A stretch of 64,000 bases of DNA from Xiphophorus maculatus (GCF_002775205.1 NC_036454.1:744001-808000); one strand, 5' to 3'; numbered from the stretch's first letter, positions 1 through 10,849 are shown. Program-made: numbers and translations. Notes: generated from the letters alone by a model not told the origin.

Positions 1-2102
1 GAAGAAGTAAGCTCTAATAACGCAAGGTTTTCGTTCAATGGCCATTTGGGTAGTAGCGAGTCAACCACCTCACCCCTCGAACAGAACTGAGTCCAGAAAA
101 CCCAGGATCTGGCATTACACGCCCAGTAATAGTATCGAAAAACAGGAAGGCCTAGGCCCCCCTCCGCAGTAGGTTTCTGTAGGTGAGACTTTGATATTCG
201 AGGGTGCTTACCAGCCCAGACAAAAGGGATTATAAAAGAGTCTATCATCTTAAAAAAGGAAGCAGTGAGATAAATGGGTATATTTTGAAAAAGATAGGTA
301 AATTTCGGAAGGAGCACCATCTTGACAACATTGATGCGACCAATCAATGAAAGAGGAAGGTGCCTCCACATGTCAGCCATGGATTTAATTTTGTTGATTA
401 AATCCAAAAAAATATATTTAAAAAGGAGTTTAGGGTCTCTTGAGATATTTATCCCCAGATACTCGAAATGACTAGTGGAAACTTTGAATGGCAGATTGCT
501 AAGAAAAGCAGCGTTCAGACCATTTGAAAGAGGCATAAAAAGACTTTTATCCCAATTAATAGTAAAACCGGAAAGCTTGCCAAATTTATTTATAAGTGTA
601 AGAAGTGGAGAAAGAGAGACTGTAACGTCTGAAAGGGTCAGGATAACATCGTCTGCATACAGGCCAATGGGACTATCTGTAGCATAGTCTGAAATGCCAG
701 TGATCGATGGATGGTTCCTGATGGAAATAGCAAGGGGTTCCATGGCCAATGCAAATAGCAACGGAGAAAGACAACACCCCTGTCTGGTTCCGCGATGCAA
801 TAAAAAAGAAGCAGACCTGTCGTGATTAGTCAGAACTGAGGATCTTGGCTGAGCGTAAAGCATTTTTAGTAAAGTCATAAATTTATCGCCAAAGCCAAAT
901 TTTTGGAGAACCAAAAACAAATAGTCCCATTCAATTTGGTCGAATGCCTGTTGAGCATCTAATGAAATAACTGCGGAGGCAGGAAGGTTGGACTGGTACA
1001 TAACACTTAAGAGTCGACGAGTGTTTGAAAAGGAATACCTGTTGGGGATAAAGCCAGTCTGGTTGGGATGGATCAGATGAGCTATGCATTTATTTAAACG
1101 AGTAGCTAGTACTTTGGCTACTATTTTTTGGTCACCATTTAGTAAGCTTAAAGGACGGTATGAGGCAACATTAGAGCAATCCCTGCCCTTCTTCAGGAGA
1201 AGACAGATATGAGCATCATACAAACTCTGGGGAAACACTCCCTCCACCACAGAAGAGTTCACCATATGCAGAAGAAGAGGGGCAACCAGATCCAAATAAC
1301 ATTTATAGAAATCTATTCCAAACCCATCCGGACCACAAGCCTTACCAGGAGATAAAGAGTGTATCGCGGATTTAATTTCTTCAATAGTAAAACTAGAGTC
1401 TAGGTGTGCCCTGGCGGATTCATCCAGGACAGGTACATTTAAATTGTTTAGAAAGACTTTAATATCCGTGCTGGTAGCACTACTCTTGGAGGTGTATAAA
1501 TCACTGTAATAATTGAAAAATGCATCATTAATGAGTTTAGGATCAGTTAACAGTTGGCCAGAAGGAGAAGTAACTTTATGAATAGCTCTATCTGCCAGTG
1601 TGCCTTTTATTTGTCTAGAAAGCAATCTATCAGGTTTGTCCGCCAGTTCAAAATGCTTTTGTTTAAGTTTGCGAATGCAATTACCAACTTGTTCCCCAAG
1701 CATGTGGTTATATTCAGATTTTATCTTCAGAATGGCATTAAGTATATTTTCATCATTTGAGTTCTGGTACCTGACCTCCAAAACAGCCAATTCAGCCTGA
1801 ATATCTGCAAAACGCTGAGATCTGGCCCTTTTGACCGAAGACTGATAAGAAATAATGTTGCCCCTCAGAACCACCTTAAATGTTTCCCACAAGACTGAAT
1901 CAGACACATCACCTTTGTCATTAAAAAGAAGGAAATCTGAGATTTTTGCTGAAATGAAGTCCTTAAGTGCTTGATCCGAATTGATGGGGGGGATAAACTT
2001 CCAGTTGAACGATGGAGCATGAAGATTAAAGTGGATCTGAAGTAAGAGAGGGGCGTGATCTGAAATTAAGATCCCGTGATAGAGAGAACTGACTACGTGA
2101 AA
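1..2102 (-). CDS. L1 ORF2, reverse transcriptase part, open to the window edge
   Basis: Reading codons whose plus-strand triplets start at positions divisible by three, I found no stop between the TGA at 2103-2105 and position 1, so about 700 codons stay open. The frame contains the endonuclease end (ISDHAP near 2055), a linker, the RT segment with SYRPLSLLN, then RQGCCLSPLLFAL near 780, the catalytic YADD at 659-648, and the L1-type segment after the RT with PLSLIGRINVVKM near 330. The product would copy element RNA at a nicked target in the nucleus. The frame is separated from the upstream endonuclease frame by a frameshift near 2085-2103, so the copy as read cannot make full-length ORF2p. 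The C-terminus lies beyond the window. Confidence 0.8.
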
Positions 2103-2723
2103 TCAATTTAGAATCAATTAAAAAGTGGTCAATTCTGGTAAAACTACCATGGGAGGGGGGAAAAAATGAGTATTTGCGATCGGAAGGATGCTGAAGCCTC
2201 CAGATATCCACTAAGTTTAGTGACTTAATGAGGTTATTTAAAACAGACACTGATTTCAAAGAAGAGGCAACCTTATTGGAGGACCTATCCAACACTGGAT
2301 CGAGATAACAGTTGAAGTCACCTCCTATAATCATGTCCCTATTATTAAATTGTGCAATAATATCAAATATCTTGCAGAAAAAGTCGGGGCAGTCACAATT
2401 TGGGGCATAAATATTCAAAAGGGCAACAGGGATGGAATTAATTTCGCCAGTGACAAGCACATATCTCCCCCCCGGATCTGCAGACACGGAGTTAAAAATA
2501 AATGGAATAGACTTGCGGATAAGGATTGCAACCCCTCTAGCCTTGGAAGAAAAATTAGCCTGGTAAACCTGAGACACCCATGAAGATCTCAACTGTCTCT
2601 GCTCAGTTGGATGAATATGAGTCTCCTGCAGAAAGATAATATCAGATGTGAAAACACCTTCGCTCTTTTAAGTGCCTTACCAAGGCCTCTACAGTTCCAG
2701 CAAACAAAATTAATAGGACTCAT
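2026..2723 (-). pseudogene. L1 ORF2 N-terminal endonuclease, frameshifted
   Basis: The likely ORF2 start is the ATG at 2723-2721, giving MSPINFVCWNCRGLGKA, the usual beginning of L1-type apurinic-like endonucleases. A frameshift near 2650-2660 moves the next motif (DIIFLQETHIHP, with the catalytic Glu) into another frame. From 2592 the frame continues with IIGGDFNCYLDP near 2315 and RIDHFLIDS near 2120, both standard endonuclease motifs. A second frameshift at about 2085-2103 separates this part from the reverse transcriptase. Both breaks look small, which fits a fairly young but inactivated copy. Confidence 0.75.
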
Positions 2724-3047
2724 GCTCGACTTAAAAGTGCTATTATCCTGCATTTATCACAACGTAAAAAAAGCAGCTGACAGGGTAAACAAACCAAAAC
2801 ACAGGCAATTTAACAGCAACAATGCAGAAACAAAAACCCCAAAACTCACCCTTGCCGCAACATGAACAAAGCGGCATATCCCAAAATCTAGAGTGGAGGC
2901 TGCCGGGTAACAGAGAAAAAAAAAAAATCACAAGTGGGTAATCTAAACACAACACACCGTGTTTACCTCCAGAAATTGTATAGATGTTAATATGCACCAA
3001 AGCTTAATCGAACTAGCAGACTAACTAGCACAGAAAGATTAACAAAG

Positions 3048-3872
3048 TCATTTAATATGAGACAATGAATTGGCAAACCGCTCTGCATCAGTCGGTGAAG
3101 TGAAGGATTTCACAGTGTCATTTAAAGACACTTGCAGCTTGGCAGGAAAACGCAGGGAACATGTGGCTCCGGCCTCCACCAGCCTCTTCCTCACGGTGTT
3201 GAAAGCCTGGCGCTGCGCTGAAACCTCTGCTGTGTAGTCTGGGAATATAAAAACTTTCTGGCCGTGGTACATCAGAGGGGCTTGCTGTCGACTCAACCGC
3301 AGAATATTCATCACGTCGCGGTCATTGTGGACCCTGGCGATGATAATCCGAGGACGTTCATTAGGAAGTGGCTTTGGTCTCAGGGCACGATGCGCCCTAT
3401 CAATTTTAACGGGCTTGGGAAAGCTGTCCTGTCCCAGCAGCTCAGAGATAAATTTTGAGACAAATTCTGCAGGTCGAGCCCCCTCTACACCTTCCCTGAG
3501 GCCAACAATCCGAATGTTTTGTCTGCGCGAGCGTCCCTCCAAGTCGTCAACCTTTTTCTTAAGAAGGCCGTTAGCCGCCGCTAGCTCGCTACATGATGAC
3601 TCCAGGGCCGAAACACGGGCATCGGTAGAGATTAGAGCCGAGTCCATGTCATCCAAACGGTGCCGGACCTCACTGTGCTCTGTCTGCAGGGTTGTTAAAC
3701 GAGCTTCAATTGAGTCCAGACGTCCTTCCAGTGATTTCTTGAGAGTATCCACGAGTGTGTAGACTTTAGAAAGATCATCTTTGTGGCTATTGACGGCGGC
3801 TAGTATAGTCTCGTTGCTAACAGCGGAGCCCGCCTGAGCAGTCGACTTCTGGGCTTCGTCTTTCCTAGGCAT
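3048..3872 (-). CDS. L1 ORF1p-like RNA-binding protein
   Basis: From the ATG at 3872 the frame gives 274 residues, beginning MPRKDEAQKS. Counting from five residues further upstream in the same open frame, residues about 35-118 are a long heptad-rich coiled coil that would trimerise the protein. Next comes RRQNIRIVGL (about 121-130), the start of an RRM-like domain as in L1 transposase_22 proteins, and IFPDYTAEVSAQRQAF (about 214-229), a signature of the C-terminal domain. In L1 elements this protein coats the element RNA and acts as a nucleic-acid chaperone. The frame is uninterrupted from start to stop. It lies about 320 bp upstream of ORF2 on the same strand. Confidence 0.85.
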   Translation of the reverse strand: MPRKDEAQKSTAQAGSAVSNETILAAVNSHKDDLSKVYTLVDTLKKSLEGRLDSIEARLTTLQTEHSEVRHRLDDMDSALISTDARVSALESSCSELAAANGLLKKKVDDLEGRSRRQNIRIVGLREGVEGARPAEFVSKFISELLGQDSFPKPVKIDRAHRALRPKPLPNERPRIIIARVHNDRDVMNILRLSRQQAPLMYHGQKVFIFPDYTAEVSAQRQAFNTVRKRLVEAGATCSLRFPAKLQVSLNDTVKSFTSPTDAERFANSLSHIK

Positions 3873-4074
3873 GATGTGAAATGCCAAAACTAAAATAAAC
3901 TGAAGAGACGGGTGCTAGCTACTCACTCGGTGAAAAAAAATAATATCTTTGGTGCAGTGAATAAGTTTTAAATGAAGGCAGTGACACGGAGCTCTGCAAA
4001 ACATGTCTACTCCATTACAGCACACTAGCGCCCCCTCCAAGACAGAAACTTTTTAATCTACTTTGGATAATTAA

Positions 4075-4190
4075 TTGATAATAAGCTCAATTGGAATGTA
4101 TGTGGAATTGAATTTACTTTTTTTGTAAAGTGCCTTGAGATGACTTTGTTGTGAATTGGCGCTATATAAACAAACTGAATTGTAAATTAA
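4075..4190 (+). repeat. LINE 3' tail of L2/Rex1-like type
   Basis: The segment has the pattern GTGCCTTGAGATGACTTTG followed by GGCGCTATATAAA and a degenerate AAACTGAATTG run. This is the usual 3' end of fish CR1/L2-related LINEs and of SINEs that share their tails. No coding sequence remains. It sits between the L1 and the dhfr terminal exon, so it is intronic. Confidence 0.5.
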
Positions 4191-4611
4191 ACTGAAAAAA
4201 ATCAGATATGATGTGAAAAAATTTTAGATTTTATTTTTTAAGCTGTATTGCCCAGGCCTAATAATGACAGTAATACAAATGGTAGGTTAATGTATTCTAA
4301 GAGTTAAAGATGCATTTTACTTGTTAATGTAATATTTAGCCAATTGGACAGCCTCTCCCTAAGGACACAAATGACCTTGCCTAAAATGCTGAAGGTCACT
4401 GATTGATGGAAGACTGATGAGAAAGAAACTTGGTATGGATTGCAACTGAGATCATCATTGCAATGTTTGTCGTTATTATTGGCATCATTAGATTTTCTAA
4501 TATGGTGCAGCCCCACATGGAGGCTTTGGCTGTATAACACAGTGTTGGAAAACTGATATTGAAGGGTTTTCTCTACTCTTGTGCATTACATCATATTTAT
4601 TTCTTCTTCAG

Positions 4612-4687
4612 GTTCCCAGGAGTCCCGAAAGAGCTTCAGGAGGAGAATGGAATTCAATACAGATTTGAAGTGTATGAGAATATTTAA
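4612..4687 (+). CDS. dhfr: dihydrofolate reductase, terminal coding exon
   Basis: A pyrimidine-rich tract ending TTCTTCTTCAG gives an acceptor at 4610-4611. The exon then reads FPGVPKELQEENGIQYRF and on to EVYENI before TAA at 4685-4687. This matches the C-terminal beta strand of vertebrate dihydrofolate reductase, where PGVLSDVQEE is followed by KYKFEVYE. The enzyme reduces dihydrofolate to tetrahydrofolate with NADPH for thymidylate and purine synthesis. Only the last 25 codons are in the window. The preceding intron carries the L1 at 1-4041, and earlier exons lie off the left edge. The neighbours ankrd34b and fam151b support the assignment, because the three genes are adjacent in human as well. 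Confidence 0.85.
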
Positions 4688-4703
4688 CAAATGACGTAAT
4701 ATG

Positions 4704-5114
4704 AATAAATAAGATCCTGAGACAATGCACTGTAAATGTTGACGCATATCATACATGCAGGCAGATTTACTGTTTTATTTCACTATAAATGTGGTGGCAC
4801 AGTTGGTAGCAGAGAGTCTGTTCTGGCTCTTGTGGGTTAAACAAAGGGTGTACGGTCATTGTTATGATCAATCTGATCAGCATCTCTAGGGAATGTGGGA
4901 GGAGATGGGAGCATTTCATCAAAGCTCCCATTTTCCTGCCCAGTGTTGTTGTATGTTGATTGACCGAGTTAAAATAAGTGTAATTATTATTGTAACTGAA
5001 GCATCTCTATTAAAAACAAATGCATATATTAGTTTCTCTCACTTATATAACTTAGGAAAACCAATTGACCAAGCTGAAACATATCAAAGCTAGAAATGTT
5101 TAATTTTAAATAAA
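4704..5114 (+). terminator. dhfr 3' UTR with two AATAAA polyadenylation signals
   Basis: AATAAA occurs at 4704-4709, only 17 bases after the dhfr stop codon, and again at 5109-5114. Vertebrate dhfr mRNAs are known to use several polyadenylation sites, so either could be used. The intervening sequence holds no other recognisable feature. Confidence 0.4.
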
Positions 5115-5539
5115 ATGCAAATCTTTTAATCATTAAGTCCTTAGTGCTTCGAGTCTTTTCATGTCGGTTGTGGTGCTCCTGGTAATGTCAATGTTGGGAA
5201 GCAGGCCATACTCAGAACCAATAGAAAAGTCTTCTGCAGGTTGTATCATCTAAAGAACTGGATCTTCAATTATTCCTCTTTTCACAATGTGGATGTTCCA
5301 CTCTCTTCACCTCAGTTTTCTATCAGGAGCTGAGCAGAAGTCAGCTTTCTACATGTAGCACATGGTAGAAAGCTGATTTTTGTGTCTAAAGAAAGGAAAC
5401 GATAGTCTTAGTCTTAGATATGAGCAGTATCTTAGCAATGATACATTATTTCAGGAGTTAACTTTGAATAAGTAAAAGTTTTTAAGAAAATTAATAGAAA
5501 AGAGGTCTTTGCTTGTGATATCATTCTGGATCTTTAATA
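5115..5539. other. intergenic DNA after dhfr, no feature seen
   Basis: The segment is AT-rich and contains no coding frame with family resemblance. A short near-inverted motif around 5335-5375, with TCAGCTTTCTAC and GTAGAAAGCTGA, could form a hairpin of about 12 bp. Confidence 0.4.
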
Positions 5540-5735
5540 CAGTCCACTGATAACCATGAATGTCAGTGTTGGATTTTATGTGATAGACCAATAAAACAGT
5601 GGCTCATTTTTGTGAAATTGATATGAAAATTATTGCCTGAAGAAAACAACAGCAGATCTCAGGGCTGTTGAGCATTTCCACATCCACATGGGGAGGAAAC
5701 TCAAGGGATTGGGACTGAACAGCTGTGAAGCAAAA
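5540..5735 (+). repeat. two adjoining Tc1 transposon relics
   Basis: Positions 5567-5640 carry TTGGATTTTATGTGATAGAC and following text typical of an old Tc1-like family with a GGCTGGCAAAAATATTC terminus, also seen at 15975-16250. From about 5640 the sequence switches to a degraded piece of the second Tc1 element of this window. AACAGCAGATCTCAGG, CATTTCCACATCCACATG and CTCAAGGGATTGGGACTGAA align with 19028-19125. No frame is open. Confidence 0.55.
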
Positions 5736-6540
5736 TGAAGCTAGAACTGCAAGCAGTTCTAATGGGTTCCTCTCCCGACCCTGCACCCCCCGCACCCCTC
5801 TTTTCATGTGCACCCCCAAGAAAAGAAAAGTCAACAAATGATAATGATATATATCATACTTTGGCCTAATAAACACCGTATATAGATTTGATGCCTTAAA
5901 TAGTTTATAGGGGCCAGATAATGTGGATTTGGCTCCATCATGTGGCCAAAGAAAATGACTACACTATGGCAGGGAGATGTTTCTCACCTTTTGAAGGATT
6001 TAATCTTTCAATACAAAAAAATAAAATAAAAAATCAACAAGTCAAGAATACTGTAAACAAATGTATGGAGAAGAATCATAATAATAAGTTCTAATAATAG
6101 GAGTTCCAGACAGCACTGCATGTATTCAAATCATAATATGACCTAATAAACATTGCATGCAGCCAAATACGATGACTGTAATGTCTTTCAATCTTATACA
6201 ACTGAGATACTCGTATTGTCATTCAAAGGGATATGAAGGAGCAGATGTTGTGTTTGATTGGAGAGAAAGGTATTGCTTTATTTCCCATATTGGGAAAAGA
6301 AGTCTTCTTGTTGGATTAGTTACTTTTTCTACTTTCCAGGAAAAAAAAAACTGGAAACCAGCGCCCCCAAATGGCCCGGGGACACAGGACTACATTATTT
6401 TAAGATGTATTAAAAAAAACTTCATTGTGAAAGTATGACGGTAAAACACAATCAAGTAGTTGTATATGAAAGGCATTAAGATGTAAAAGTAAGAAAAGTA
6501 TGTAGCTGATGTTTGACAATGACTGATTTATCAAAACTCA
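5736..6540. other. intergenic AT-rich DNA
   Basis: No gene was seen. The phrases around 5855-5880 and 6130-6160 (ATACTTTGGCCTAATAAACA and ATATGACCTAATAAACATTG) resemble each other and may mark an old local duplication. A 93-codon open frame at 6157-6438 has no recognisable motif and is probably chance. Confidence 0.35.
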
Positions 6541-6562
6541 GAGAATAGCCTTTAAAATACTG

Positions 6563-6832
6563 TTGTTAGTTTATAAATCACTGAACCTCTTAGCACCAAA
6601 ATACATTAAAGATCTGCTGTTGTTGTATCAACCTTCCAGACCTCTCAGGTCTTCCGGTTCTGGTCTGCTCTGCATCCCCAGAACCAGAACCACAAGAGGA
6701 GAAGCAGTTTTCAGAATCTATGCGCCACAAAATTGGAACAAACGTCCAGAAAACTGTAAAATAGCTGAAACACTGACTTCTTTTAAATCTCTACTAAAAA
6801 CCCACCTGTTTAGGATTGTATTTGAAATGTAA
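6563..6832 (+). pseudogene. L2-like LINE ORF C-terminus
   Basis: The 89-codon frame reads LVYKSLNLLAPKYIKDLL, then YQPSRPLRSSGSGLL, then IPRTRTTRGEAVFRIYAPQ and finally TLTSFKSLLKTHLFRI. These blocks form the standard C-terminal end of fish L2/Maui-like ORF2 proteins, after the thumb of the reverse transcriptase. No upstream RT or endonuclease is present, so the copy was truncated during insertion. The frame is open to its stop, and the remaining residues fit the family well. Confidence 0.7.
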
Positions 6833-6898
6833 TCAATTACAAATTTAACGATGGAGCTTGACTTAATGTCATGTTTTGATTGTTGATTCTATGCTGCA

Positions 6899-7135
6899 AT
6901 TGCACAAAAATCCGTGATCCGTGAATTTCCAGAGCGAAATTCCGTGAAAGAGGTGTACAGAGCCTCGTGCCGGAAGAAAAACGGCAAGTGACTGAGGGTC
7001 ATTGCGCGTAACAGAAACCCTGTAAATTCTAGACACTAACAGGTACCATAGAATTGCACAAAAATCTGTGACGGACGACGGAGTCTCTGCTCGAAATTCC
7101 GTGAAAGAGGTGTACGGAGCCTCGTGCCGGAAGCC
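6899..7135 (+). repeat. imperfect tandem duplication, period about 154 bp
   Basis: ATTGCACAAAAATC begins at 6899 and again at 7053. Both are followed by GAAATTCCGTGAAAGAGGTG and CCTCGTGCCGGAAG, with small differences between copies. The second copy is incomplete. It lies inside the 3' part of the L2-like LINE. GC content is higher than in the flanks, so the unit may come from another element inserted there. Confidence 0.65.
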
Positions 7136-7404
7136 CGTTGAAAGGCTGTTTACATCGTTTTAAACTGCGTGATTGTGAACGTGAGTAGGAATACCAATAG
7201 GTATTTCGTTCCATATGACACAGTACTGTACTAGTGTAACTGGTAAACCTTTTATGGATGCAAAAGCAAGAACCCCCCACTTGATGACTTTGTGTTTCTG
7301 TGTTTGATATGATGTAAAGCACCTTGAAATGCCTTGATGCTGAAATGTACTATACAAATAAAATTTGATTGATTGATTGATCAAAGTTTATTGTTTTTCT
7401 AATA

Positions 7405-10267
7405 TCCATCCATCCATTTTCTTCTGCTTTACCTGGGGTCGGGTCACGGGGTAGCAGCTTCAGAAGAGAAGCTCCTCTCGATGTGAAGGAGCAGCGGTTC
7501 TACTCTGAGTCCCTCCCGGATAAATGAGCTTCTCACCCTATCTCTAAGGGAGAGCCCAGACACCCTACGGAGAAAAACCCATTTCGGCCGCTTGTATCTG
7601 CGATCTTGTTCTTTCGGTCATGACCCAAAGCTCATGACCATAGATGAGGGTGAGAACGTAGATCAACCGGTAAATCGAGACCTTCACTTTTTGGCTCAGC
7701 TCTCTCTTCACCACGACGGACCGGTACAGCACCCGCTTGACGGCAGACGCTGCGCCAATTTGCCTGTCGATCTCCCGCTCCTTTCTTTCCTCATTTGTGA
7801 ACAAGATCCCGAGATACTTGAACTCTTCCACCTGGGGCAGCACACACGACCTGGAGAAGGCACTCTACCCTTTTCCTGCTCAAGAACATGGCCTCGGTTT
7901 TGGAGGCACTGATCATCATCCCGGCCACTTCACACCCGGCTGCGAGCCACTCCAGCAAGAGCTGCAGATCACGACCTGATGAAGCCAATAGGAGCACATC
8001 ATCCGCAAAAAGCAGAGATGCAATCCTAAGGCCACCAAAAAAAGGATCCCCTCAACATCTTGGCTGTGCCTAGAAATTCTGTCCATGAAAGTAATGAACA
8101 GAATCGGTGACAAAGGGCAGCCATGGCGGAGTCCAACTCTCACCGGAAACGAGCCCGACTTACTGCCGGCAATGCGGACCAGACTCTGACTCCGGTCATA
8201 CAGGGACCTGACAGCCCATATCAAAGGGCCGGGTACCCCAAACTCCCAGAGAACCCCCCACAGAGCTCCCCTAGGGACACGGTCGAATGCCTTCTCCAAG
8301 TCCACAAAACACATGTAGACCGGTTGGGCGAACTCCCATGCACCCTCCAGGTCCCTGCTCAGGGTGTAGAGCTGGTCCAGTGTTCCACGACCAGGACGAA
8401 AACCACACTGCTCTTCCTGAATCCGAGGTTCGACTATCCGACGGACCCTTCTCTCCAGGACCCCTGAATAGGCCTTGCCAGGGAGGCTTAAGAGTGTGAC
8501 TCCCCTATAATTGGAGCACACCCTCGGGCCCCCCTTTTTGAACAGGGGGACCACCACCCCAGTCTGCCAGTCCAGGGGAACTGCCCCCGATGTCCATGCA
8601 ATATTGCAGAGTCGCGTCAGCCAACACAACCCTGCAACATCCAGAGCCTTAAGGAACTCTGGACGGATCTCATCCACCCCCGGGGCTCTGCCATCGAGGA
8701 GCTTTTTAACCACCTCGGCGACCTCGTCCCCAGAGATTGGAGAGCCCAACCCAGAGTTCCCAGGCTCAGCTTCCTCAATGGAAGGCATGTTGGTGGGATT
8801 GAGGAGGTCTTCGAAGTATTCTGCCCACCGGCCCTCAACATTCCGAGTAGAGGTCAGCAGCACACCATCCCCACTAAAAACAGTGTTGGTGCTGTACTAC
8901 TTCCCCCTCCTGAGACGCCGGATGGTGGACCAGAATCACCTCGAAGCAGTGCGGAAGTCTTTCTCTATGGCCTCTCCAAACTCCTCCCACGCCTGAGTTT
9001 TTGCGTCACCAACCACCCGAGCTGCATGCCGCTTTGCCCGCCGGTATCCATCAGCTGCTTCTGGAGTCCCACAGGCCAAAAAGGCCTGATAGGACTCCTT
9101 CTTCAGCCTGACAGAATCCCTCACCTAAGGTGTCCATCAACGGGAAATGGGAGTTAAAGCCCCGTCTCACAGGGGATTAAACCTGACGTTCCAAGCAGAC
9201 CCTCACTTCACGTTTGGGCCTGCCAGGTCTGACCGGCATCCTCCCTCACCATCGGAGCCAGCTCACCACCAGGTAGTGGTCAGTGGACAGCTCCACAGCT
9301 CTTTTCACCCGAGTGTCCAAGACGTACGGCCGCAGATTCAATGAAACGATGACAAAGTCAATCATCGAACTGCGTTCCGAACTGCTGGGGGACTTCACCC
9401 CTCCGTTGAAGTCCCTCAGCAGAACAAGGGAGTCCCCAGGAGGGGCACTCTCCAGTACCCCCTCTAAGGACTCCAAAAAGGTTGGTAATCTGAGCTGTTG
9501 TTCGACCCATAAGCACAAACGACAGTCAGAACCCGTCCCCCCACCCGTAGGCGGAGGGAGGCTACCCTCTCATTCACCGGGGTAAACCCCAACGTACAGG
9601 CGCCGAGATGGGGAGCAACAAGTATGCCCACTCCTGCCCGATGCCTCTCACCGTGGGCAACTCCAGAGTGGAAGTATGTCCAGCCCCTCTCAAGGAGACT
9701 GGTTCCAGAACCAGAACCATGCATCGAGGTGAGACTGACTATTTCTAGCCGGAACCTCTCAACCTCACACACTAGCTCTGGCTCCTTCCCCACCACAGAG
9801 GTGACATTCCACGTCCCAAGAGCCAGCTTCTGCAACCGAGGATCGGACCGCCAGGGTCCCCTCCCTCGGCCGCCACCCATCACACACTGCACTCGACCCC
9901 TTTGGCCTCTCTCATAGGTGGTGGGCCCATGGGAGGGGGGGACTCATGTCACCTCTTCGGGCTAAGCTTGGCCGGGCTCCATGGGTAAAAGCCCGGCCAC
10001 CAGGCGCTCACCATCGTGCCCCCCCTTCAGGCCTAGCTCCATAGTGGGGCCCCAGTGACCCGGGTCTGGGCGAGGGAACACGAAGTCCAATGGTGCCATT
10101 CATCAATGGGGTCTTCGCGCTGCGCTTTGTCTGGTCCCTCACCTAGGACCTGTCTGCTTTGGGTGACCCTACCAGGGGCATAACGCCCCAGACAGCATAG
10201 CTCCTAGGATCATTGGGGCACTCAAAACCCTCCACCACGATAAGGTGGCAGCCCAAGGAGAGGGCTT
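7405..10267 (-). mobile_element. Rex3 (RTE-clade) LINE, copy 1
   Basis: The 3' tail (CATCCATCCAT on the plus strand at 7407-7418, i.e. GATG repeats) and the 5' head ending GCAGCCCAAGGAGAGG near 10265 delimit the element, read on the minus strand. Compared with copy 2 (22732-26069), about 200 bp is missing just after the tail near 7465, and the central endonuclease is deleted near 9370-9400. The flanks TTTTTCTAAT and TTTTTATAAT (9 of 10 identical) may be a decayed target duplication. The Rex3 name rests on the GATG tail, short 3' UTR and the RTE-type protein. Confidence 0.85.
7565..9892 (-). pseudogene. Rex3 copy 1 ORF, endonuclease and reverse transcriptase remains
   Basis: On the minus strand the protein begins around 9892 with [14 protein letters not shown], the RTE endonuclease start. 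It then jumps from the GDFN motif straight to MIDFVIVS, so the middle of the endonuclease is deleted. The reverse transcriptase frame at 8863-7916 carries [45 protein letters not shown] and [13 protein letters not shown]. It then shifts frame, and the expected FADD segment is damaged (FLRMM in the shifted frame). The C-terminal piece at 7843-7565 has EFKYLGILF and YGHELWVMTERTRS. The copy is clearly inactive. Confidence 0.8.
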
Positions 10268-10734
10268 TTTATAATAAAATACCTAAAAATGAAAAGGAGC
10301 ATTTTCTTTTTTCATATCTTGAAATGACAAATGAACATTAAATTATGGAATCATGAAAATATGTTCATGAACACACCTCTGTAAAGCTGTGTGTCTGTTC
10401 ATCAATGTCTAAATAAAAGTGATTGGTCAGAATATGTTGTATCAAATACAAACGTGCTCTTTATTCAGAAAGCCTCCAAAACAATTAATCGCATCAAAAA
10501 GTTAGAAATGTTGTATCTAGTGCTTTCTTTGATTCTCAAACATATTAGTGTGAGAGAGAATGTATCAGTGACAGGTGTTAACTTAAAATACTTTGTAGGA
10601 CAGCACTTTAGAAAGTTCTGTCCATTTACTTGTATTAGCTTAGTGGAAGATATGCCACAGTCAGTAAGGTGGACCCTGTGACATATTGCAGTAACGAGTC
10701 AACCCAATCAATGAGCTAACTGTGTCCATGCCTA
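10268..10734. other. intergenic AT-rich DNA
   Basis: No feature can be supported. The 96-codon open frame at 10391-10681 shows no known domain and is AT-biased like its surroundings. Confidence 0.4.
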
Positions 10735-10845
10735 TGGACACATCAGGGTAAGAAGAGAGAGAGAGGCAGAGGAAGTGATGCACACATCTCATCCTGTCTA
10801 CTCTATAAACTTGTGGGGGCATGGCTCATCTGGAGTTGGTACATT
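10735..10845 (+). repeat. Tc1 transposase relic
   Basis: ACACATCAGGGTAAGAAGAG, then GCAGAGGAAGTGATGCACAC and AACTTGTGGGGGCATGGCTC align with 19276-19370 inside the second Tc1 element of this window, with a small GA-repeat expansion. The corresponding protein segment lies between the first and second catalytic aspartates. No frame survives. Confidence 0.6.
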
Positions 10846-10849
10846 ATTA

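Larger units (their letters stand above)
1..4041 (-). mobile_element. L1/Tx1-group LINE, lying antisense in the last dhfr intron
   Basis: Read on the minus strand this is a two-ORF non-LTR retrotransposon. A probable 5' end rich in GGGGGCGCTAG lies near 4030-4041. ORF1 is at 3872-3048, a spacer of about 320 bp follows, and ORF2 starts at 2723 and runs off the left window edge. ORF1 has the coiled-coil plus RRM layout of L1 ORF1p. ORF2 has an endonuclease then a reverse transcriptase with a YADD core. The 3' end lies outside the window, so tail and target duplication cannot be seen. It is placed in the intron before the last dhfr exon, antisense to that gene. The group call is from domain layout. 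The exact family (for example Swimmer-like) is not settled. Confidence 0.85.
6540..7382 (+). mobile_element. L2-group LINE, 3' end only
   Basis: A 5'-truncated LINE. The C-terminal end of its reverse-transcriptase ORF lies at 6563-6832, and the 3' end at 7305-7382 reads AAGCACCTTGAAATGCCTTG, then TATACAAATAAA and a TTGATTGATTGATTGA microsatellite tail. Such TTGA-repeat tails are usual for fish L2/Maui elements. The 3' untranslated part is unusually long because it contains a duplicated segment at 6899-7135. Confidence 0.7.

Noticed and set aside
5604..5876. 90-codon minus-strand open frame as a gene
   Set aside because: It overlaps a Tc1 relic and shows no protein family pattern.
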